Below are positions 5,983 through 10,364 of a stretch of DNA of 10,364 bases, one piece after another. Each line of letters opens with the position of its first letter. Within the stretch, counting starts at the first letter, position 1. Below the pieces are notes generated by a model that saw nothing but the letters and a program-made list of their open reading frames with translations, was not told where the DNA came from and did not search any database. The stretch comes from an uncultured Prevotella sp. (GTDB taxonomy: Bacteria > Bacteroidota > Bacteroidia > Bacteroidales > Bacteroidaceae): the NCBI GenBank assembly GCA_900557405.1, contig USSF01000069.1:1-10364 (forward strand), written 5' to 3'. The position numbers and the translations under genes are program-made.

Positions 5983-7454
5983 CCTACAAGCATACACTGA
6001 AATATACAGGTCTTTTCGGCGGCGTGCAGGGACTGAACATATTGATAGGGCTGGTGCGCAACAAGTTCGTTGCGCTTATCCTCGGTCCGGCCGGTATGGG
6101 ACTGGTCTCGCTGTATAATTCCGCCATAACGCTCCTGTCCACGGCATCTTCGATGGGGATGTCGATGAGCGGCGTGAAGGGTATTTCGGAGGCTTATGAC
6201 TCCGAGGGGGAGTCCATGCGGCTGAAGGAGAACATCAGGCTTGTCAGGTCGCTGTGTGTGGTGTTGGCATTGGTGGGGGTGGTGGTCTGTGTGATGTTCA
6301 GCCGACTGCTGAGCTGGCTGATATTTGAGGACGGCAGTCATTGGCTTGGTTTCGTTGCCCTCGCCCCGGTAGTAGGAATGATGACCGTGATAACCGGGGA
6401 ACTCTCGATATTGAAGGGCACGAGGATGCTCGGTCCGCTCGCTCGGATTTCAATATTCAATGTGCTTGCTGCGATAGCCGTGTCCATTCCGCTGTTCTAT
6501 TTCTATGGGACGGCAGGAATCGTGCCGTCGTTCATCCTGCTCACGCTGTCGCAGTTCGTGTTCACGCTGCGCTATTCGTGCAGGCGTTTCCCATGGAGAA
6601 TCTCGCTGAGAAAACGTTTTCTCCTGAGGGGCAATAGGATAATGCGACTCGGTATGGCGTTTGTCGTGGCAGGCGTGTTCGGCACCGGGGCGGATTTTAT
6701 GATACGACAGTTTCTGAATCTGAGGGGATCGTTTGATACCGTGGGACTGTTCAATGCCGGATATATGCTCACCATGGTATATGGAGGATTGATCTTCTCG
6801 GCGATGGAGACGGATTATTTCCCGCGCCTTTCCGCCGTGGCTCATGATGACAGGGAGGGACTCAATGATGTGGTAAACAAGCAGATAGAAATCTCGCTAT
6901 TGCTCATTTCGCCTATGCTCACGGCGTTTATGATATTCCTGCCGGTTATCGTGCCGTTGCTGTTTAGCTGTAAGTTCATGGCCGTTATACCAATGACGCA
7001 GGTAACCATACTCGCTCTTTATATGAGGGCGCTGAAGTTGCCGATGTCTTATATCGCATTGGCAAGGAGTGATTCCAGGTCTTATCTGCTTCTTGAGGGA
7101 GTGTATGCTGTGGTTGTATTTGTCTTGGTGTGCGTAATGTTTACCGCTTACGGACTGCAGGGCGCTGGCTATGCACTGCTCCTTACGGCGGTGTTTGATT
7201 TCTTCATGCTTACAGCATATACGTATTTCAAATACGGCTTCGTATTGTCGCATGGAGTGGTGGCGCTGGCGGTTGTCATGCTGCCCCTCGGCGTGTTGTC
7301 CTATCTCTCGTCGCAGGTGCTGCATGGCATGGCCTATTGGATGGTAGGCTTTGCCCTGACGGTGGTTTCATTATGCGTCACTATTTTTGTCCTTCATCGC
7401 AAAACTCACCTTATATCAGGATTTAAGAAGAAACTTGTAAATTTATTCGGATAA
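5961..7454 (+). CDS. Polysaccharide flippase, Wzx/MOP superfamily (O-antigen translocase-like)
   Basis: This is a 497-residue integral membrane protein with many hydrophobic helices, consistent with the 12-14 helices of the MOP exporter superfamily. It begins KYTGLFGGVQGLNILIGLVRNKFVALILGPAGMGLVSLYNS, the N-terminal pattern of Wzx/RfbX-type O-antigen translocases, with the conserved 'GPAGMGL' turn between helices 1 and 2. Later helices include MRLGMAFVVAGVFGTGADFMIRQFL. It ends in a basic tail (HRKTHLISGFKKKLVNLFG). It should flip undecaprenyl-linked oligosaccharide from the cytoplasmic to the periplasmic face of the inner membrane. The start is ATG 5961; an in-frame TTG at 5955 adds only MN. 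No consensus promoter is seen, only a poor TATTTCTTG box (5949-5957) next to the ATG. It pairs with the divergent GT2 gene, but no full polysaccharide locus is present in the window. Confidence 0.88.
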   Translation: MKNDNTNTYKHTLKYTGLFGGVQGLNILIGLVRNKFVALILGPAGMGLVSLYNSAITLLSTASSMGMSMSGVKGISEAYDSEGESMRLKENIRLVRSLCVVLALVGVVVCVMFSRLLSWLIFEDGSHWLGFVALAPVVGMMTVITGELSILKGTRMLGPLARISIFNVLAAIAVSIPLFYFYGTAGIVPSFILLTLSQFVFTLRYSCRRFPWRISLRKRFLLRGNRIMRLGMAFVVAGVFGTGADFMIRQFLNLRGSFDTVGLFNAGYMLTMVYGGLIFSAMETDYFPRLSAVAHDDREGLNDVVNKQIEISLLLISPMLTAFMIFLPVIVPLLFSCKFMAVIPMTQVTILALYMRALKLPMSYIALARSDSRSYLLLEGVYAVVVFVLVCVMFTAYGLQGAGYALLLTAVFDFFMLTAYTYFKYGFVLSHGVVALAVVMLPLGVLSYLSSQVLHGMAYWMVGFALTVVSLCVTIFVLHRKTHLISGFKKKLVNLFG

Positions 7455-7479
7455 TATAAATTTGTATAGTAGACATAGC

Positions 7480-7507
7480 AAAAGCATGGGCTCTGCTTTT
7501 TTTTTTT
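7480..7507 (+). terminator. Rho-independent terminator after the flippase gene
   Basis: AAAAGCA (7480-7486) pairs with TGCTTTT (7494-7500) around a 7-nt loop, followed by an uninterrupted run of T to 7507 (11 T in total from 7497). It is 25 bp downstream of the flippase stop and isolates ppdK. Confidence 0.85.
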
Positions 7508-7535
7508 AGATATAAGTCAAGAAATAATTTAAAAG

Positions 7536-7567
7536 ATTGTGACATTTCCCCACTTTTATTATTTTTG
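7536..7567 (+). promoter_or_regulatory. ppdK promoter (Bacteroidetes -33/-7)
   Basis: ATTG (7536-7539, three of four bases of TTTG), a 20-bp spacer and TATTTTTG (7560-7567, matching TAnnTTTG) precede the ppdK ATG by 45 bp. No Shine-Dalgarno sequence is seen before the start; the leader is AT-rich, as is usual in Bacteroidetes. Confidence 0.7.
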
Positions 7568-7612
7568 CAGTACAAAAATCTAAGTTAATACACGTAATTT
7601 TTTGATTAGACT

Positions 7613-10333
7613 ATGAGCGAAAAAAGAGTTTATACCTTTGGAAATGGTAAAGCTGAAGGTAAGGCCGACATGAGAAACCTGCTCGGCGGTAAGGGTGCCA
7701 ACCTGGCGGAAATGAACCTTATCGGAGTGCCGGTTCCTCCTGGATTCACCATCACGACAGACGTATGTAATGAGTATTTTGAAAAAGGAAAGGAAGAAGT
7801 AGTAAATCTTTTGAGAGACGATGTAATCGCCTCTGTACACCACATAGAGGGCTTGATGAACAGCAAGTTTGGGGATATAGAGAATCCTCTTCTTGTAAGT
7901 GTCCGTTCTGGAGCAAGGGCATCAATGCCGGGAATGATGGACACAATCCTCAACCTTGGTCTTAACGACGAAGTGGTAAAGGGGTTGGCAAAAAAGACAG
8001 GCAACGAGCGTTTCGCATACGATAGCTACCGTCGCTTCGTACAGATGTATGGCGACGTGGTGCTCGGCATGAAGCCTGTAAACAAGGAAGATATCGATCC
8101 GTTTGAGGCTATCATAGAGAAGGTTAAGGCACAGCGCGGAATCACTCTCGACAACGAGATGACTGTGGATGAGTTGAAGCAGCTCGTGGAACTCTTCAAG
8201 GTTGCCATCAAGGAGCGGACAGGAAAGGATTTCCCGGCTGATCCAATGGAACAGCTTTGGGGCGCTATCTGTGCTGTGTTCGACAGCTGGATGAACGAGC
8301 GTGCAATCCTCTATAGAAAGATGGAGGGAATCCCAGCAGAGTGGGGAACAGCCGTTTCGGTAATGGCAATGGTATTCGGAAACATGGGCGATACATCTGC
8401 AACGGGTGTTTGCTTCAGCCGTGACGCCGCTACTGGTGAGAACGTATTCAACGGAGAGTATCTCGTAAACGCACAGGGCGAGGACGTGGTTGCCGGTATC
8501 CGCACACCACAGCAGATTACAAAACTCGGTTCACAGCGCTGGGCTCAGCAGCAGCAGATTCCTGAAGAGGAGCGCGCTGCAAAATATCCTTCAATGGAAG
8601 AGGCTATGCCGGAGATTTTCGCAGAACTCGATGCTCTGCAGAACAAGCTCGAACATCACTACCATGATATGCAGGATATGGAGTTCACTGTACAGGAAGG
8701 CAAGCTGTGGTTCCTGCAGACACGTAACGGTAAGCGTACAGGTACTGCAATGGTGAAGATAGCCATGGATCTGCTCCATGAGGGAGAGATTGACGAGAAG
8801 ACAGCCCTTGAGCGTTGCGAGCCTAACAAGCTCGACGAGCTGCTCCATCCTGTATTTGACAAGGAGGCACAGAAGAAGGCTAAGGTATTGACACGCGGTC
8901 TCCCTGCATCACCGGGTGCTGCTTGCGGTCAGATTGTATTCTTTGCTGATGATGCAGAGAAGTGGCATGAGGCCGGCCACCGTGTAGTGATGGTCCGTAT
9001 CGAGACAAGTCCTGAGGACCTTGCCGGTATGGCTGCTGCCGAGGGTATCGTTACAGCACGTGGCGGTATGACTTCACACGCTGCCGTTGTGGCACGTGGT
9101 ATGGGTAAGTGCTGCGTATCAGGTGCAGGCGCTCTGAACGTTGACTACAAGGCAAGAACGGTAGAGATTGACGGTGTTACTCTGAAAGAGGGCGACTACA
9201 TCTCTCTGAACGGTTCTACCGGTGAAATTTATGCTGGTGAGGTTAAGACAAAGCCGGCTGAGGTGACAGGAGATTTCGCAGAACTGATGAAGCTTTGCGA
9301 CAAATATACAAAACTTGTTGTCCGTACAAACGCCGACACTCCACACGATGCACAGGTTGCACGCAACTTCGGTGCCGTAGGTATTGGTCTTTGTCGTACG
9401 GAGCACATGTTCTTTGAGAATGAGAAGATCAAGGCAATGCGTGAGATGATTCTCTCGGACACGGTTGAGGGTCGCAAGAAGGCTCTTGAGAAACTGTTGC
9501 CTTATCAGTTGAAGGACTTCTATGGAATTCTCAAGGCTATGGACGGATGTCCTGTAAACATCCGTTTGCTCGATCCACCATTGCATGAGTTTGTACCGCA
9601 CGATCTCGCCGGTCAGCAGGCTATGGCTGAGGAGATGGGACTCACTGTTGCTGAAATCCAGAAGCGTGTTGACAGCTTGAGCGAGCATAACCCAATGCTT
9701 GGTCATCGTGGTTGCCGTCTCGGCAATACATATCCTGAAATCACGGAGATGCAGACAAAGGCTATCCTCGGTGCTGCTGTTCTCTTGAAGAAGGAAGGTT
9801 ATAATCCTAAGCCGGAAATCATGGTTCCGCTGATTGGTATCGTGAACGAGTTTGACATGCAGGAGGAGGTAATCCGCTCTACAGCCAAGAAGATATTCGA
9901 GGAGGCTGGTGTTGAAGTAGCATTCAAGGTAGGTACGATGATTGAGATTCCTCGTGCTGCCCTCACAGCAGGCTATATCGCCAAGAAGGCTGAGTACTTC
10001 AGCTTCGGTACCAACGACTTGACACAGATGACATTCGGTTACAGTCGCGACGACATCGCAAGCTTCCTGCCTGTATATTTGGACAAGAAGATTCTGAAGG
10101 TAGACCCATTCCAGGTTCTCGACCAGACAGGTGTCGGCCAGCTGATTGAGATGGCTGTTGAGAATGGACGAAAGACCCGTCCAGACCTCACTTGCGGTAT
10201 CTGCGGTGAGCACGGCGGTGAGCCGTCGTCAGTAAAGTTCTGCCACAAGGTAGGTCTCAACTACGTCAGCTGCTCTCCGTTCCGCGTGCCAATCGCACGT
10301 CTGGCAGCTGCGCAGGCTGCTGTAGAGGAATAA
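7613..10333 (+). CDS. ppdK: Pyruvate, phosphate dikinase (PPDK)
   Basis: The 906-residue cytosolic enzyme interconverts pyruvate + ATP + phosphate and PEP + AMP + pyrophosphate. In anaerobic Bacteroidales it can run in glycolysis or gluconeogenesis. The N-terminal ATP-grasp domain has LLGGKGANLAEM (about 23-34) and VSVRSGARASMPGMMDTILNLG. The swivelling phosphohistidine domain has GGMTSHAAVVARGMGK, with catalytic H489 and, two residues earlier, the regulatory-type T487. The C-terminal PEP/pyruvate barrel has CRTEHMFF, MVPLIG, SFGTNDLTQMTFG, CGICGEHGGEPSSVKF and the active-site cysteine C887 in NYVSCSPFRVPIARLAAAQAA. All domains are intact, and the length is near the family's usual 870-910. 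Codon use looks optimised (frequent CGT, AAG, GGT, CTC), consistent with high expression. The gene stands alone between the terminator at 7480 and the window end; the 31 bases after its stop show no feature. Confidence 0.97.
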   Translation: MSEKRVYTFGNGKAEGKADMRNLLGGKGANLAEMNLIGVPVPPGFTITTDVCNEYFEKGKEEVVNLLRDDVIASVHHIEGLMNSKFGDIENPLLVSVRSGARASMPGMMDTILNLGLNDEVVKGLAKKTGNERFAYDSYRRFVQMYGDVVLGMKPVNKEDIDPFEAIIEKVKAQRGITLDNEMTVDELKQLVELFKVAIKERTGKDFPADPMEQLWGAICAVFDSWMNERAILYRKMEGIPAEWGTAVSVMAMVFGNMGDTSATGVCFSRDAATGENVFNGEYLVNAQGEDVVAGIRTPQQITKLGSQRWAQQQQIPEEERAAKYPSMEEAMPEIFAELDALQNKLEHHYHDMQDMEFTVQEGKLWFLQTRNGKRTGTAMVKIAMDLLHEGEIDEKTALERCEPNKLDELLHPVFDKEAQKKAKVLTRGLPASPGAACGQIVFFADDAEKWHEAGHRVVMVRIETSPEDLAGMAAAEGIVTARGGMTSHAAVVARGMGKCCVSGAGALNVDYKARTVEIDGVTLKEGDYISLNGSTGEIYAGEVKTKPAEVTGDFAELMKLCDKYTKLVVRTNADTPHDAQVARNFGAVGIGLCRTEHMFFENEKIKAMREMILSDTVEGRKKALEKLLPYQLKDFYGILKAMDGCPVNIRLLDPPLHEFVPHDLAGQQAMAEEMGLTVAEIQKRVDSLSEHNPMLGHRGCRLGNTYPEITEMQTKAILGAAVLLKKEGYNPKPEIMVPLIGIVNEFDMQEEVIRSTAKKIFEEAGVEVAFKVGTMIEIPRAALTAGYIAKKAEYFSFGTNDLTQMTFGYSRDDIASFLPVYLDKKILKVDPFQVLDQTGVGQLIEMAVENGRKTRPDLTCGICGEHGGEPSSVKFCHKVGLNYVSCSPFRVPIARLAAAQAAVEE

Positions 10334-10364
10334 TAGCAAATATTTGACTCTCAATAAATTAAGT

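Noticed and set aside
5835..6341. N-terminal extension of the GT2 frame by about 169 codons
   Set aside because: The extension is the antisense of the flippase gene, is His/Gln-rich without a plausible start, and the GT2 domain begins properly after ATG 5834.
9119..10213. 364-codon open frame antisense to ppdK
   Set aside because: It mirrors a highly conserved, codon-optimised gene, has no promoter, and its translation (rich in L, C, H, T) resembles no protein family.
1..10364. CRISPR array, tRNA/rRNA gene, transposase or integrase
   Set aside because: No regularly spaced repeats of 25-40 bp, no tRNA-like cloverleaf, and no transposase or recombinase motifs were seen on either strand.

Overview
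The window looks like chromosomal DNA of a Bacteroidales bacterium, probably a Prevotella/Segatella relative. The evidence is promoter boxes of the Bacteroidetes type (TAnnTTTG, in the best cases about 20 bp downstream of a TTTG-like box), absence of Shine-Dalgarno sequences, a secreted BspA-type 23-residue leucine-rich-repeat protein, and an 'RlmD - HAD phosphatase - GT2 - Wzx - PPDK' gene set with Bacteroidetes-like protein features. The genus assignment is inference.

The left quarter (1-2597) is visibly AT-rich and accessory in character. All its genes read leftward. From a good promoter at 2449-2480, the order is a broken or phase-variable small ORF carrying a G8 tract (2063-2348), an unrecognised 372-residue protein with a Walker A-like P-loop (886-2004), and 14 bp further on a secreted protein (77-871) with a possible lectin-like N-terminal region and two BspA-type LRRs, where it stops abruptly. 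A degenerate 10-bp tandem repeat follows its stop codon.

The rest (2598-10364) is GC-richer and mostly housekeeping. rlmD (23S rRNA m5U methyltransferase, minus strand) ends at a strong terminator hairpin that marks the edge of the AT-rich block. It diverges from gph (HAD phosphatase, plus strand). gph converges on a GT2 glycosyltransferase (minus strand) across a short hairpin. The glycosyltransferase diverges from a Wzx-type polysaccharide flippase (plus strand). The flippase ends at a rho-independent terminator, after which ppdK (pyruvate, phosphate dikinase) has its own promoter.

The two cell-surface glycan genes (GT2 and flippase) probably act in building and exporting a lipid-linked glycan. 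gph, rlmD and ppdK are independent central-function genes. The two places most worth a second look are the unknown P-loop/secreted-LRR pair with its leader region, and the GT2/flippase divergent region. The latter is bounded by a perfect 12-bp inverted repeat placed in the same reading frame in both genes.
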